Assembly: GCA_016933195.1 (NCBI GenBank)
Contig: JAFGBN010000051.1
Coordinates: 1 to 52,384, forward strand
Origin: Dehalococcoidia bacterium
GTDB lineage: Bacteria > Chloroflexota > Dehalococcoidia > GIF9 > AB-539-J10
DNA length: 52,384 nucleotides
Direction: 5' to 3'
In this document: positions 38,695 to 49,283 of the stretch, piece by piece
Layout of the letters: each line of letters begins with the position of its first letter
Position numbering within the stretch: the first letter of the stretch is position 1
Position numbers and translations under genes: made by a program
Notes under the pieces: model-generated
The model's database searches: none
Seen by the model: only the letters and a program-made list of their open reading frames with translations
Told to the model about the DNA's origin: nothing

Positions 38695-39186
38695 TTGTCT
38701 AATACAAAACACACTCTAGTAGCTTTAGTAGAAGATAAACCTGGTGTCCTGACCAGAGTGGCTAGCCTGTTTCGGCGCCGAGGCTTTAATATCGAGAGTA
38801 TCGCTGTAGGGCGTAGTGAGCAGCCTGGCTTATCCCGTATGACTATCGTTGCCGGCGGCGACTCTGCAGAGGTAGAGCAGGTCAGAAAACAGTTAGATAA
38901 ATTAATCAATGTGGTTAGAGTATCTGATATAAGCAAGGAGGCTATAGTAGCCCGGGAGCTAGCCTTAATCAAGGTCAATGCTACCGCTTCAACAAGAAGC
39001 GAGATCATACAAATTGTTGACATTTTCCGGGCTAATATAGTTGATGTTGCTGCTGATTCAGTCACGGTGGAAGTCACAGGAGACGAAAATAAAATAAATT
39101 CTCTGCTTGAGCTTCTTCGCCGTTTTGGAATTAAAGAGCTGACGATGACAGGCAGAATTGCCTTGACTCGAGGTGGTACTGCTTGA
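38695..39186 (+). CDS. ilvN: Acetolactate synthase small subunit (TTG start)
   Basis: VEDKPGVLTRVASLFRRRGFNIESIAVG ACT domain. Confidence 0.95.
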   Translation: MSNTKHTLVALVEDKPGVLTRVASLFRRRGFNIESIAVGRSEQPGLSRMTIVAGGDSAEVEQVRKQLDKLINVVRVSDISKEAIVARELALIKVNATASTRSEIIQIVDIFRANIVDVAADSVTVEVTGDENKINSLLELLRRFGIKELTMTGRIALTRGGTA

Positions 39187-39227
39187 AACTCACCTAACGG
39201 AAGGCTAAAAATAGATAGGAGGTAATC

Positions 39228-40220
39228 ATGGCTAAAGTCTATTATGACAAGGATGCTGATCTGGAGTTAATCAAAGGAAAGACGATTGGCGTTATTGGCT
39301 ATGGCAGTCAAGGGCATGCTCATGCCCAAAATCTGAGAGATAGCGGCTGCCAAGTCATTGTTGCTGAAGCACCCAATAGTGAAGGGTGGAAAGCAGCACA
39401 AAGTGCTAATTTTAGAGTAGCTAGTGCCGCTGAAGTAGCTAAAGATGCGAACATTATCGTTATGCTTGTTTCTGACAATCTGCACCGCGAAATCTATTAT
39501 GGGTCAGTTGAAAAGGAGCTTAGTAAGGGCAAGACTTTGATGTTTGCCCACGGTTTCAATATTCACTACTCACAAATCATACCACCGCTTGATGTCGATG
39601 TGATTATGGTTGCTCCTAAATGCCCAGGACATATGCTACGCCGACTATATACAGAAGGTTCGGGCCCTCCAGCTTTGATTGCTACCTACCGCGATACCTC
39701 GGGTAAAGCCAAAGATATTGCTTTAGCTTATGCTAGGGGCATTGGCTGTACTAGAGCTGGAGTTTTAGAAACGACTTTTGCTGAGGAGACGGAAACCGAC
39801 CTTTTTGGAGAACAAACAGTACTCTGTGGGGGAGTCACCTCTCTTATCAAAGCTAGTTTTGAAACATTGGTAGAGGCTGGCTATCAACCAGAGAACGCCT
39901 ATTTTGAGTGCCTCAATGAGCTTAAGCTTATTGTTGACCTAATATATCAGGGTGGTTTGAGTTACATGCGCTATTCAGTGAGTGACACTGCGGAATATGG
40001 CGATTATACCCGTGGCCCACGAGTCATTAACGACTTGGTCAAGAAAGAAATGAAGAAAATTCTGGCAGAGGTTCAGGATGGCAGCTTTGCCAGAGAGTGG
40101 ATTTTAGAGAATCAGGCTGGACGCCCAAGCTTTAATGCTATGAAGCGAATAGAGGCTGAGCACCCAATCGAAATCGTGGGCAAAAAGCTCAGGGATATGA
40201 TGCCCTGGCTGAAGGGCTGA
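39228..40220 (+). CDS. ilvC: Ketol-acid reductoisomerase
   Basis: [49 protein letters not shown]. Confidence 0.98.
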   Translation: MAKVYYDKDADLELIKGKTIGVIGYGSQGHAHAQNLRDSGCQVIVAEAPNSEGWKAAQSANFRVASAAEVAKDANIIVMLVSDNLHREIYYGSVEKELSKGKTLMFAHGFNIHYSQIIPPLDVDVIMVAPKCPGHMLRRLYTEGSGPPALIATYRDTSGKAKDIALAYARGIGCTRAGVLETTFAEETETDLFGEQTVLCGGVTSLIKASFETLVEAGYQPENAYFECLNELKLIVDLIYQGGLSYMRYSVSDTAEYGDYTRGPRVINDLVKKEMKKILAEVQDGSFAREWILENQAGRPSFNAMKRIEAEHPIEIVGKKLRDMMPWLKG

Positions 40221-40447
40221 AAATAGCTTTGGAAATATGAAAAGAGCCCAAAAAGATAATGAGCAAAGTAAAGTTATAAAAGCCTTTTATAGATGTTATT
40301 CAAGGAGGAACTTGTTGGCGAATTTGCCCTGCCGTTCGGTTTATGATAGACCTGACTAATACTGGCGGCAGAGGTATGCTTAGCAGAAAGCGCTTGATTG
40401 ATTGTTTCATTGGTATGTTTCAGTAAAAATGCATTAAAAAGGGAACC

Positions 40448-41980
40448 ATGGACAAGGTAATCATCTTCGACACCACTTTGCGAGATGGGGAGCAGGCGGC
40501 TGGGGCGAGCTTAAATGCTCAAGAAAAGCTGGAAATAGCTCGTCAGTTGGATAGGCTTGGCGTAGATGTTATCGAGGCTGGTTTTCCTGCCAGCTCACCT
40601 GGCGATTTTGAAGCTGTTCGCCTTATTGCCCAGGAGGTAAGACGCCCCATAATTTGCGCTCTTGCTTCTGCTAATACTGAGGCTGTGGATAGAGCCTGGG
40701 AGTCAAGTAAAGGGGCAGCTCATCCTCGAATCCATGTTTTCTTGTCAGCTTCAGATATTCAACTTTCTTATCAGCTCAAGAAGAGTCGGGACGAGATTCT
40801 AAGCATGTCCCGAGAAATGGTGGCTCACGCTAAAAGTTACCTCGATGATGTTGAGTTCTCACCTATGGATGCCACCCGTGCCGAGCCTGCTTATATCTAT
40901 CAGATTCTGGAAGCTGTGATTGATGCTGGGGCAACTACGGTCAATATTCCTGACACCGTAGGTTATATTACACCACCTGAGTTTAGGGATTTGATTAAAG
41001 GTATTCTTACTCAGGTACCCAATATCCGCAAAGCTGTGCTTAGCGTGCATTGCCACAATGATTTGGGACTAGCCGCAGCTAATAGCCTTGAGGCGATAAT
41101 AGCTGGAGCGCGCCAAATTGAGTGTACTGTTAATGGTATTGGAGAGCGAGCTGGCAACGCCTCCTTGGAGGAAATTGTAATGGCGTTAAAGACTCGCCAG
41201 GATTTCTTCGGAGTTACTACCAGGATTAATACCACGCAAGTCTATAGGACAAGTCGCCTGGTAAGCGAGCTTACGGGGTTCTCTATCCAGGCTAACAAGG
41301 CTATCATCGGAGAAAATGCCTTTCGCCATCAGTCGGGCATTCACCAAGATGGTGTACTTAAAAAGGCTATCACTTACGAGATTATGGATCCAAGGTCAAT
41401 AGGTATTCCATCAAGCACCCTGGTACTAAGCAAGCTGAGTGGAAGACATGCTTTCAAAGAGAGGTTAGCTGAGCTTGGTTATACTTTGAGTGAGGAGGCT
41501 CTGAACCATGCCTTTCAAGGCTTTAAAGATCTGGCTGATAAGAAAAGGGAGATTACAGATCGCGATATTCAATCTTTAGTGGCCGAAGAGCTTCGTACCA
41601 CTACTGAACTTTATCACCTCGACCATGTTGAAGTCTCCTGCGGTGACCATAGCCTCCCTACAGCTACGGTTAGGCTCATTAGTCCTGATGGGCAGGGACT
41701 GGCGGATGCTGCTCTGGGCACAGGCCCTGTGGATGCCGTATATGAGGCTATCAATCGAATAGTTGGCATTCCTAACAAGCTCACAGAGTTCACCATTAAA
41801 TCGATTACTGAAGGAATTGACGCTATCGGTGAAGTGCTAATACGAATCGAGAGTGATGGCATAACCTATACTGGTCGTGGTGCCGCCACTGATATTATTG
41901 TTGCTAGTGCCAAGGCATACATGAATGCCCTGAACCGTTTGTTGGCAGCAAAAAGAGACAGCAGTGATGTCAAAACCTAA
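40448..41980 (+). CDS. leuA: 2-isopropylmalate synthase
   Basis: [50 protein letters not shown]. Confidence 0.96.
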   Translation: MDKVIIFDTTLRDGEQAAGASLNAQEKLEIARQLDRLGVDVIEAGFPASSPGDFEAVRLIAQEVRRPIICALASANTEAVDRAWESSKGAAHPRIHVFLSASDIQLSYQLKKSRDEILSMSREMVAHAKSYLDDVEFSPMDATRAEPAYIYQILEAVIDAGATTVNIPDTVGYITPPEFRDLIKGILTQVPNIRKAVLSVHCHNDLGLAAANSLEAIIAGARQIECTVNGIGERAGNASLEEIVMALKTRQDFFGVTTRINTTQVYRTSRLVSELTGFSIQANKAIIGENAFRHQSGIHQDGVLKKAITYEIMDPRSIGIPSSTLVLSKLSGRHAFKERLAELGYTLSEEALNHAFQGFKDLADKKREITDRDIQSLVAEELRTTTELYHLDHVEVSCGDHSLPTATVRLISPDGQGLADAALGTGPVDAVYEAINRIVGIPNKLTEFTIKSITEGIDAIGEVLIRIESDGITYTGRGAATDIIVASAKAYMNALNRLLAAKRDSSDVKT

Positions 41981-42097
41981 GCTTAAGCGTGCTCATAAAG
42001 ATTATGAAGGTCTCCCGAGGTCTAAGGCCAGGCGCGCTGAATTTTTGGCGGGAGAGCTTGATATAGTTCCATTAGTCTCGAAATCTTTTAACCCTTA
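41966..42097 (+). CDS. Candidate small protein (43 aa) [43 protein letters not shown]
   Basis: ATG overlaps the leuA 3' end by 15 nt; stop lies 4 nt before the mgtC-like start; below ORF-track threshold. Confidence 0.45.
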
Positions 42098-42101
42098 GGT
42101 A

Positions 42102-42521
42102 ATGAGTTTGAGCTCTCAACTAGAAATAACCTTACGCTTGCTTTTAGCTGTTGGTTTATCTGCTGCTATTGGTTATCAGCGGGAGCGAAAAGGTAAGGCG
42201 GCAGGGTTACGCACTCATATCTTGATTGGTTCAGGATCAGCTCTATTTACCTTAGCATCTATGTATGGCTTTAGTGGTGCAGTTGACCCCTCGCGAGTCG
42301 CTGCTGGAGTGGTAGCTGGAGTTGGCTTCATTGGTGCTGGTGTCATCTTCCGTGGCATTAGTGAAGAGCGTAAGGAAGAGGTAGCGGGATTGACTGGGGC
42401 AGCATGCATTTGGGTTACCGCTGCCATAGGTCTGGCTGCTGGCGCTGGAATGTTCTTTATTAGCGTCATTACTACACTAATAGTGGTGGGCGTTTTAATG
42501 CTGCCCAAAATTCGTGATTAA
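42102..42521 (+). CDS. MgtC/SapB family membrane protein
   Basis: LLLAVGLSAAIGYQRERKGKAAGLRTHILIGSGSALFTLAS, GVGFIGAGVIF, GLTGAACIWVTAAIGLAAG. Confidence 0.95.
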   Translation: MSLSSQLEITLRLLLAVGLSAAIGYQRERKGKAAGLRTHILIGSGSALFTLASMYGFSGAVDPSRVAAGVVAGVGFIGAGVIFRGISEERKEEVAGLTGAACIWVTAAIGLAAGAGMFFISVITTLIVVGVLMLPKIRD

Positions 42522-42536
42522 GAGGAGATTTAAGAA

Positions 42537-43850
42537 GTGCAAGTCTTGACCCTGGCTGAAAAGATTTTAGCCGCCCATAGCGGCAAGGAGAAAGTTAAAC
42601 CTGGCGAATTCATAAACGCTAAGGTCGACTTAGTTTTGGCTAATGATATAACCGCGCCTTTAGCCATAAAAGAGTTCCATCGACTTGGAGTATCCAGAGT
42701 TTTCGACCCTGCAAAAGTAGTCATGGTTCCTGACCACTTTTGTCCTAATAAGGATATAAAATCTGCAGAGCAAGCAAAGATGATGCGTGAATTTGCTAAG
42801 CAGCAGGGGCTGATTTACTTTGAGGTAGGACGGATGGGCATAGAGCATGTGCTCCTGCCCGAGCAGGGCTTTGTTTCCCCCAGCCAGGTTATCATTGGCG
42901 CTGACTCCCACACTTGTACTTACGGTGCTTTAGGAGCTTTTGCCACTGGCATGGGCTCAACCGATATCGCTGTAGCTATGGCTACCGGTGAAATATGGAT
43001 GAAGGTGCCGCAAACTATTAAGTTCATTTATCATGGGAAGCTGCCTGAATGGGTTAGCGGCAAAGACCTCATTCTCTACACCATTGGAGACATTGGTGTT
43101 GATGGAGCGCTTTACTCCGTTATGGAATTTTCCGGTGAAGCAATCGAAGAGCTACCAATGGATGGACGCTTTACCATGGCAAACATGGCTATTGAGGCTG
43201 GAGCTAAAGCTGGCATCTTCCATGTAGATGATAAAGCTAAAGAATACCTCCGCAATGTCATTACAAGCGGAGCTACCTCAGCCATTGCGAGGAGCGAAAT
43301 AGCTAAGCAATCTCAAATCATTTCAATAGTCCAGTCGGATGAAGAGGCTGAGTTTGCTAAGATAATCGAGTACGATATATCAAAAATTGAGCCCCAGGTG
43401 GCGTTCCCCCATCTCCCTTCTAATACTAAACCTATAAGTCATGTAGGTGACATAAAGTTAGACCAGGTAGTGATTGGTGGTTGCACCAATGGTCGACTCG
43501 ATGACTTAAGAGTGGCAGCCAGGCTATTTAAAGAAAGACAGGTGCACTCTGAACTGAGATGCATTGTCATTCCCGGGTCGCAGAGGGTCTATCTTGAGGC
43601 GCTAAGGGAGGGGTTAATAGAGACCTTCATCGAAGCTGGAGCCGTGGTAAGCACCCCGACCTGTGGTCCCTGCCTCGGTGGCCATATGGGAGTCTTGGCT
43701 GCTGGTGAGCGCTGCCTTTCTACTACTAACCGAAATTTCGTTGGCAGAATGGGAAGCCCTCAGTCTGAGCTTTATTTAGCCAGCCCGGCAGTAGCCGCCG
43801 CCAGCGCTATTTCAGGGAAAATCGCCAGCCCGGAGGAAGTTGTAAGCTAA
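42537..43850 (+). CDS. leuC: 3-isopropylmalate dehydratase large subunit (HacA/LeuC2 family; GTG start)
   Basis: [70 protein letters not shown]. Confidence 0.95.
   Translation: MQVLTLAEKILAAHSGKEKVKPGEFINAKVDLVLANDITAPLAIKEFHRLGVSRVFDPAKVVMVPDHFCPNKDIKSAEQAKMMREFAKQQGLIYFEVGRMGIEHVLLPEQGFVSPSQVIIGADSHTCTYGALGAFATGMGSTDIAVAMATGEIWMKVPQTIKFIYHGKLPEWVSGKDLILYTIGDIGVDGALYSVMEFSGEAIEELPMDGRFTMANMAIEAGAKAGIFHVDDKAKEYLRNVITSGATSAIARSEIAKQSQIISIVQSDEEAEFAKIIEYDISKIEPQVAFPHLPSNTKPISHVGDIKLDQVVIGGCTNGRLDDLRVAARLFKERQVHSELRCIVIPGSQRVYLEALREGLIETFIEAGAVVSTPTCGPCLGGHMGVLAAGERCLSTTNRNFVGRMGSPQSELYLASPAVAAASAISGKIASPEEVVS
43281..43320 (+). repeat. REP-like sequence inside leuC
   Basis: GCCATTGCGAGGAGCGAAATAGCTAAGCAATCTCAAATCA; encodes an apparent insertion [13 protein letters not shown] before SDEEAEFAK. 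Confidence 0.55.
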
Positions 43851-43868
43851 AGTGGAAAAGGAACTGAC

Positions 43869-44060
43869 GTGAATAGGTTAGGTTCTCCAAAGAAAAATGA
43901 GAGTCCAAAGTACTGGATTGCGCATAAAAAGGATGTTGGCAGTGCATGTATAAGGCACCCATCTCATGGGAATGAAAATTGGGAGCGCAGATTTTCACCC
44001 AAAGACTTAAACCCAGAATGGGAGGATAATTGGGATGCCTTTGAAAAGTATATGCCTTGA
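43869..44060 (+). CDS. Small hypothetical protein (63 aa) between leuC and leuD
   Basis: GTG-start ORF 19 nt after leuC stop, Trp-rich charged sequence, same strand as operon. Confidence 0.45.
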   Translation: MNRLGSPKKNESPKYWIAHKKDVGSACIRHPSHGNENWERRFSPKDLNPEWEDNWDAFEKYMP

Positions 44061-44122
44061 GTGCCAATATCCGATAATATGGTGACACAGCTCGATATGC
44101 TTGTCCCAGAAGGAGCTAGCGT

Positions 44123-44611
44123 TTGAAACTAAAAGGTAAGGTTCATAAATTTGGTGCAAACGTCGATACTGATGCTATTATCCCAGCACGCTACCTCAAT
44201 GTTTCCGAGCCTGGTGAATTGGCGAAACATTGTATGGAGGATATTGATATTGAGTTCACCACGAAAATTGAGCCAGGAGATATCATAGTAGCTTCTGCTA
44301 ACTTCGGCTGTGGCTCCTCAAGGGAGCATGCTCCTTTGGCAATAAAAGCTTGTGGTATTTCCTGTGTTATTGCTCAAAGCTTTGCCCGTATTTTCTTCCG
44401 CAATGCCATTAATATTGGCTTGCCCCTTTTAGCATGTGATGAAGCGGTAAATGAAACAGAAGCTGGTGATACGTTAGAGGTCGATTTGTCCTGCGGTGAA
44501 ATTAACAATGTTTCCAAGCACAAGAAATTTACGGCTAAACCTTACCCTGAATTTATGATGGGAATCATAGCCTCTGGTGGGCTAATCGAATATACTAGAA
44601 GTAAATTATAA
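44123..44611 (+). CDS. leuD: 3-isopropylmalate dehydratase small subunit (TTG start)
   Basis: [54 protein letters not shown]. Confidence 0.96.
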   Translation: MKLKGKVHKFGANVDTDAIIPARYLNVSEPGELAKHCMEDIDIEFTTKIEPGDIIVASANFGCGSSREHAPLAIKACGISCVIAQSFARIFFRNAINIGLPLLACDEAVNETEAGDTLEVDLSCGEINNVSKHKKFTAKPYPEFMMGIIASGGLIEYTRSKL

Positions 44612-44621
44612 GGTGGTTAAC

Positions 44622-44679
44622 TGTCACCCCGGGTGATAGCGAAGGGTCTCCGAGATTCTTAGCTGCGCTCAGAATGACA
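44622..44679. repeat. REP/MITE-like intergenic element
   Basis: TGTCACCCCGGG...CGAGATTCTTAGCTGCGCTCAGAATGACA with TGTCA/TGACA inverted termini; core similar to 32059-32090. Confidence 0.65.
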
Positions 44680-44721
44680 AATAGCGGCTCGAAATGACAA
44701 GCGAAGAATGGAGGAATAGGT

Positions 44722-45807
44722 ATGGAATTTGATATGGCAGTTTTACCCGGTGATGGTGTTGGCCCCGAGGTTGTAGCCGAGTCACTGAAGGTTTTACAAG
44801 TTGTGGGTGAAAATTTCAGGCATAGCTTTCACTTTCATAATGGCCTAGTGGGTGGCATTGCCATAGATACCGACGGCACAGCTCTTACTGAGGAAACAGT
44901 AAATATGTGTGGCCAATGCGATGCTGTGTTGTTAGGAGCTGTTGGCGGACCTAAGTGGGATGACCCGCAGGCCAAAGTCCGTCCTGAAGATGGGCTTCTA
45001 GCCTTGCGTAAGCGATTGGGGCTGTTTGCCAACTTACGCCCTGTGAAAGTTTTGCCCATGCTGGTTAATTCTACCTCGCTTAAGCCGGAGGTAATTAAGG
45101 GAGTTGATTTGGTAGTGGTCAGGGAACTAACTGGAGGAATCTACTTTGGTCAACCTAAGAAACAGTGGCGAACCCCGGAAGGGAGGCAAGTAGTTGATAC
45201 CCTAGCCTATTCCGAAGCGGAAATTGAGCGCATACTAAGGGTTGGCTTCGAGTTAGCCCGTAGCCGTGGTAAAAAACTAATCTCGGTGGATAAAGCTAAC
45301 GTCCTCGAATCATCTCGACTATGGCGGCAGATTGCTATAGAGATTTCTGCGGATTACCCTGATGTTGAGCTACAGCATATGCTGGCTGATGCTTGTGCCA
45401 TGCGGCTCATTCAGCACCCCAGCGAATTTGATGTTTTGGTTATGGAAAATATGTTCGGTGATATCCTTACCGATGAGGCTTCAATGCTAGCTGGTTCCAT
45501 GGGGATGCTGCCTTCTGCCAGCCTGGCTGGAACTCCCAAGGGGAAAACCTTTGGTATGTATGAACCGATTCACGGCAGTGCTCCAAGTCGAGCAGGGCAA
45601 AATATGGCCAATCCTATTGCTACTATCTTGAGCGTGGCCATGATGCTCCGTTATTCCTTTGAACTGGAAGCTGAAGCTCAAGCCATAGAAAAAGCCGTTT
45701 TAGTTACTTTGGAACAAGGCTATAGGACTTACGATATAATGTCAGAGGGCAAAACTAAGGTAGGAACGAAGGAGATGGGAGATTTAATCGGTCAAAGGGT
45801 AAAATGA
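44722..45807 (+). CDS. leuB: 3-isopropylmalate dehydrogenase
   Basis: VLPGDGVGPEVV, VRELTGGIYFG, NMFGDILTDEASMLAGSMGMLPSASL, YEPIHGSAPSRAGQ. Confidence 0.97.
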   Translation: MEFDMAVLPGDGVGPEVVAESLKVLQVVGENFRHSFHFHNGLVGGIAIDTDGTALTEETVNMCGQCDAVLLGAVGGPKWDDPQAKVRPEDGLLALRKRLGLFANLRPVKVLPMLVNSTSLKPEVIKGVDLVVVRELTGGIYFGQPKKQWRTPEGRQVVDTLAYSEAEIERILRVGFELARSRGKKLISVDKANVLESSRLWRQIAIEISADYPDVELQHMLADACAMRLIQHPSEFDVLVMENMFGDILTDEASMLAGSMGMLPSASLAGTPKGKTFGMYEPIHGSAPSRAGQNMANPIATILSVAMMLRYSFELEAEAQAIEKAVLVTLEQGYRTYDIMSEGKTKVGTKEMGDLIGQRVK

Positions 45808-47405
45808 AAATAATTCAGCTCTATGACACGACCTTAAGAGACGGTGCCCAACAGGAAGGAATTTCTTTCTCTGTTGAGGATAAGCTGAAGATTGTTCAGA
45901 AACTTGATGCGCTGGGCATTGATTTCATCGAGGGTGGTTGGCCAGGCTCTAACCCCAAAGATACTGAGTTCTTTACCAGAGCACAGAACTTGAATTTGTC
46001 TCATGCAGTGTTGGTTGCTTTTGGTAGCACTAGGAGGGTTGGTCACACAGCAGACGAAGATGCTAATCTCCAAGCCCTGTCTGAAGCTAAAACCAAGGTT
46101 GTTACCATTGTAGGCAAGGCCTGGGATAAACAGGTGACTCAAGTTCTGGAAACTACACTGGAAGAGAATTTGAATATGCTCATGGATTCTATAAGTTACC
46201 TCAGGTCAAAGGGGCAAAGAATCTTCTTCGATGCCGAGCACTTTTTCGATGGCTACAAAACAAATCCTGAATATAGCCTTGCGGTAGTAACCAGGGCTGC
46301 TAAAGCTGGTGCTGAATGTGTAGTCCTTTGCGATACTAACGGCGGCACCTTGCCTGCACAGATAGTAGAGGCTATTAAAGCTGTTCAAAAAGCAACTTCT
46401 GTTCCCTTGGGCATTCATGCCCATGATGATGCCGGGCTTGCTACAGCTAATTCGCTGGCTGCTGTTGAAGCAGGAGCTATTCAAGTTCAGGGGACTATTA
46501 ATGGTTACGGTGAACGCTGTGGCAATGCTAACCTCTGCTCCATCATACCAACTTTGAAACTCAAGATGGGCATTGATTGTGTTACACAGGAGCAGTTAAG
46601 TAAACTTAGTGCTATCTCCCGATATATTTCGGAGCTAGCTAATCTGCCTCATTACGACCGTCTTCCTTATGTGGGTATTAGTGCTTTTACCCATAAAGGC
46701 GGGACTCATGTTTCCGGCTTGGCGAAGTGGGAGGATAGTTATCAGCATATAAATCCCGACTTGGTTGGCAATCGTCCTCGTGTCGTCATTTCCGAGCTAG
46801 CGGGGAAGGGAAGTATCCTCTACAAAGCTAGAGAGCGAGGGATACCCATTCCCAAAAGCGGGGAAATTGAAAATGTGCTGCGGCAAATCAAGTCGCTAGA
46901 AAAACAAGGCTTTCAATATGACAGCGCTGAAGCATCATTTGAACTCTTGCTTCGACGTGCCCAGCCCGACTATCAGCCACCTTTTGAGCTAGTTGATTTT
47001 ATGGTAGTGGTGGAGAAGCGCCGCCGTCTCCCCAGTAGTGGAAATCAAGAAGAGCTATTGTCAGAAGCTACAATCAAGGTAAGGGTGGATGATAAGATAG
47101 TACATACTGCTGCCGAAGGGGATGGGCCAGTCAACGCACTTGACCAAGCTTTGCGTAAGGCTTTAATCCAGTTCTATCCTGATTTGACCGGTGTCACCCT
47201 TACCGATTATAAGGTGCGTATACTTGAAGAAGCCGCTGGCACTGCATCGCAGGTGAGGGTGCTCATCGAGTCCAGTGATAGCCAGGAGCATTGGAGGACA
47301 GTAGGCAGCTCAACTAATATCATTGAAGCTAGCTGGCTGGCTCTGGCGGACAGTATTGAGTACTGGCTAACAAAGCAAGCTGGTCAGGCAAGGCGAAAGA
47401 TATGA
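45804..47405 (+). CDS. cimA: (R)-citramalate synthase
   Basis: LYDTTLRDGAQQEGISFSVEDKLKI, IEGGWPGSNPKD, HAHDDAGLATANSLAAVEAGA, FTHKGGTHVS. Confidence 0.95.
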   Translation: MKIIQLYDTTLRDGAQQEGISFSVEDKLKIVQKLDALGIDFIEGGWPGSNPKDTEFFTRAQNLNLSHAVLVAFGSTRRVGHTADEDANLQALSEAKTKVVTIVGKAWDKQVTQVLETTLEENLNMLMDSISYLRSKGQRIFFDAEHFFDGYKTNPEYSLAVVTRAAKAGAECVVLCDTNGGTLPAQIVEAIKAVQKATSVPLGIHAHDDAGLATANSLAAVEAGAIQVQGTINGYGERCGNANLCSIIPTLKLKMGIDCVTQEQLSKLSAISRYISELANLPHYDRLPYVGISAFTHKGGTHVSGLAKWEDSYQHINPDLVGNRPRVVISELAGKGSILYKARERGIPIPKSGEIENVLRQIKSLEKQGFQYDSAEASFELLLRRAQPDYQPPFELVDFMVVVEKRRRLPSSGNQEELLSEATIKVRVDDKIVHTAAEGDGPVNALDQALRKALIQFYPDLTGVTLTDYKVRILEEAAGTASQVRVLIESSDSQEHWRTVGSSTNIIEASWLALADSIEYWLTKQAGQARRKI

Positions 47406-48280
47406 AAAAATTATGGGACAAAGATCAAGAAAGGACATTCTTCACTGAAGCAAGGGAATTTGCCTCATTTGAGCAATTATTCTATGTCAGTGATGATGAT
47501 AGATATTATGCGTATTGGCCAAAGAACTACAAGGAGTCTAAGACTACGTTACAAGCAAGGAATGCTTTAATAGGGAGATTTACAGAGAAGTGGAGTGCTA
47601 ACTTACTTCAAGACTTTGCCAAAGATAAAGGTCATCATGTTGTTCAAGGTGCTATATGTGATGAAATAGGTTTGCCTAAACGCTCCAGTGCTGATCTTGC
47701 TATCTGTAGAGTGCCAAATATTATCCAGAGCGCAGACAACATCCTACTAATTTTTGAAATAAAGATGTCGGTTGTATGGAACTGGGAATTGAAGCTCGTG
47801 AATGATAAGGAGGAGTTGATTTGTCTAGGAGATTACAGAACACATCAAGGTACCCCGGGACTACTAAGGTCTGATTCTATGTTGAAAGCAATTGGTAAAA
47901 GTATAAACATAAGGGTCTCAAGTGCTAAGGCCTCAAAGATTCCTATCATTGTTCTTGGGAATACGCCTATCACAGATACATACTATGAAAAGGTTGACCA
48001 CTTAAAAACCAGTGGCATCATACAGGGATTTTGGTCTATAAATTCTGTGCCTTTGGATAATGATAGAGAGAATATAAAAAATACCAAAGGCCTCGGATTT
48101 TATCGGTTCGATACTTATGAAGAATTTGCAAACAAATTGGAGGGTTTGTTTGGAGAGGAAAGAGAGTTTTTCTCGGGCATGAGGACCAAAGACGAACTTG
48201 GAAGAATGATTGAAGTTGCCGATCAAGCAGACACTTACAAGAAAAAGGCAGAGAAGTTCTTAGCTTTGATAAGGGGATAG
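47402..48280 (+). CDS. Putative type II restriction endonuclease (PD-(D/E)xK-like)
   Basis: SADLAICRVPNIIQSADNILLIFEIKMS fits D-x(n)-ExK; immediately followed by a DNA methyltransferase gene. Confidence 0.65.
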   Translation: MKKLWDKDQERTFFTEAREFASFEQLFYVSDDDRYYAYWPKNYKESKTTLQARNALIGRFTEKWSANLLQDFAKDKGHHVVQGAICDEIGLPKRSSADLAICRVPNIIQSADNILLIFEIKMSVVWNWELKLVNDKEELICLGDYRTHQGTPGLLRSDSMLKAIGKSINIRVSSAKASKIPIIVLGNTPITDTYYEKVDHLKTSGIIQGFWSINSVPLDNDRENIKNTKGLGFYRFDTYEEFANKLEGLFGEEREFFSGMRTKDELGRMIEVADQADTYKKKAEKFLALIRG

Positions 48281-48286
48281 AAGGCA

Positions 48287-49252
48287 ATGAATAATGATAA
48301 GAAATATGTACTTCAAAGGAGGAAAGGGACTGAGACAAGTTCTTTTGGTGTTCCTGGGAGAATCGGCCATGATTCAACCAAATTTTATAGGAGCAAGCTA
48401 TACGAGGGGCAAAGGATTAAGAGCCCCGCCCAATACATAGAGAATGAGACCGATCCTTTGGTGCTAGACAAAATTTTCTGCAAGTCGTCTGAAACTATGG
48501 GCGAGATCCCTGATTATAGTATTCACTTGATGGTAACGTCACCACCTTATAATGTTACAAAGGAATATGATGAAGATTTAACTCTAGATGAGTATAGAGA
48601 GTTGTTGAAGCAAGTCTTTACTGAGACATATAAAAAGCTTGTTACCGGGGGTAGAGCATGTATAAATCTAGCAAATCTTGGGAGGAAGCCATACATTCCT
48701 ATGCATAGCTATATTATACAAGACATGCTTGGAATCGGTTTTTTAATGAGAGGAGAGATAATCTGGAATAAGGCATCTAGTGCCAGTCCTTCTACTGCGT
48801 GGGGAACTTGGCTATCTGCCGCCAACCCAATTCTCAGAGACATTCACGAGTATATCTTGGTTTTTTCAAAAGAAGCATTTAATAGGAAAAATTTGCCTGG
48901 GAAAATTAGTACGATACCAAGAGAGGAATTTCTCGAATTCACAAAGAGTGTTTGGACATTCCCTGCTGAATCGGCGAGGAGAGTTGGCCATCCTGCGCCT
49001 TTTCCAATTGACCTTCCATATAGATTAATCCAGTTATATACTTTCAAAGAAGAAGTTGTTTTAGATCCATTTTGCGGAAGTGGTGCCACTTGTATTGCGG
49101 CTTCAAAAGCGAATAGACATTATATTGGTTACGATATTAAGAAGGAGTATGTCGCTCTAGCACAGCGAAGACTCTATGAAAACTTAATGCCATCGATGAA
49201 GAAAAATAGGTCAATAAAACTTGCTAGTAATAAAGCAACCAACGGCGCATGA
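48287..49252 (+). CDS. Site-specific DNA methyltransferase (N4-cytosine or N6-adenine, beta-type motif order)
   Basis: Motif IV VTSPPYN precedes motif I LDPFCGSGATCIAASKANRHYIGYDI. Confidence 0.92.
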   Translation: MNNDKKYVLQRRKGTETSSFGVPGRIGHDSTKFYRSKLYEGQRIKSPAQYIENETDPLVLDKIFCKSSETMGEIPDYSIHLMVTSPPYNVTKEYDEDLTLDEYRELLKQVFTETYKKLVTGGRACINLANLGRKPYIPMHSYIIQDMLGIGFLMRGEIIWNKASSASPSTAWGTWLSAANPILRDIHEYILVFSKEAFNRKNLPGKISTIPREEFLEFTKSVWTFPAESARRVGHPAPFPIDLPYRLIQLYTFKEEVVLDPFCGSGATCIAASKANRHYIGYDIKKEYVALAQRRLYENLMPSMKKNRSIKLASNKATNGA

Positions 49253-49283
49253 CGCAATATAAACAAAAACGGGGAAAAGGGGA

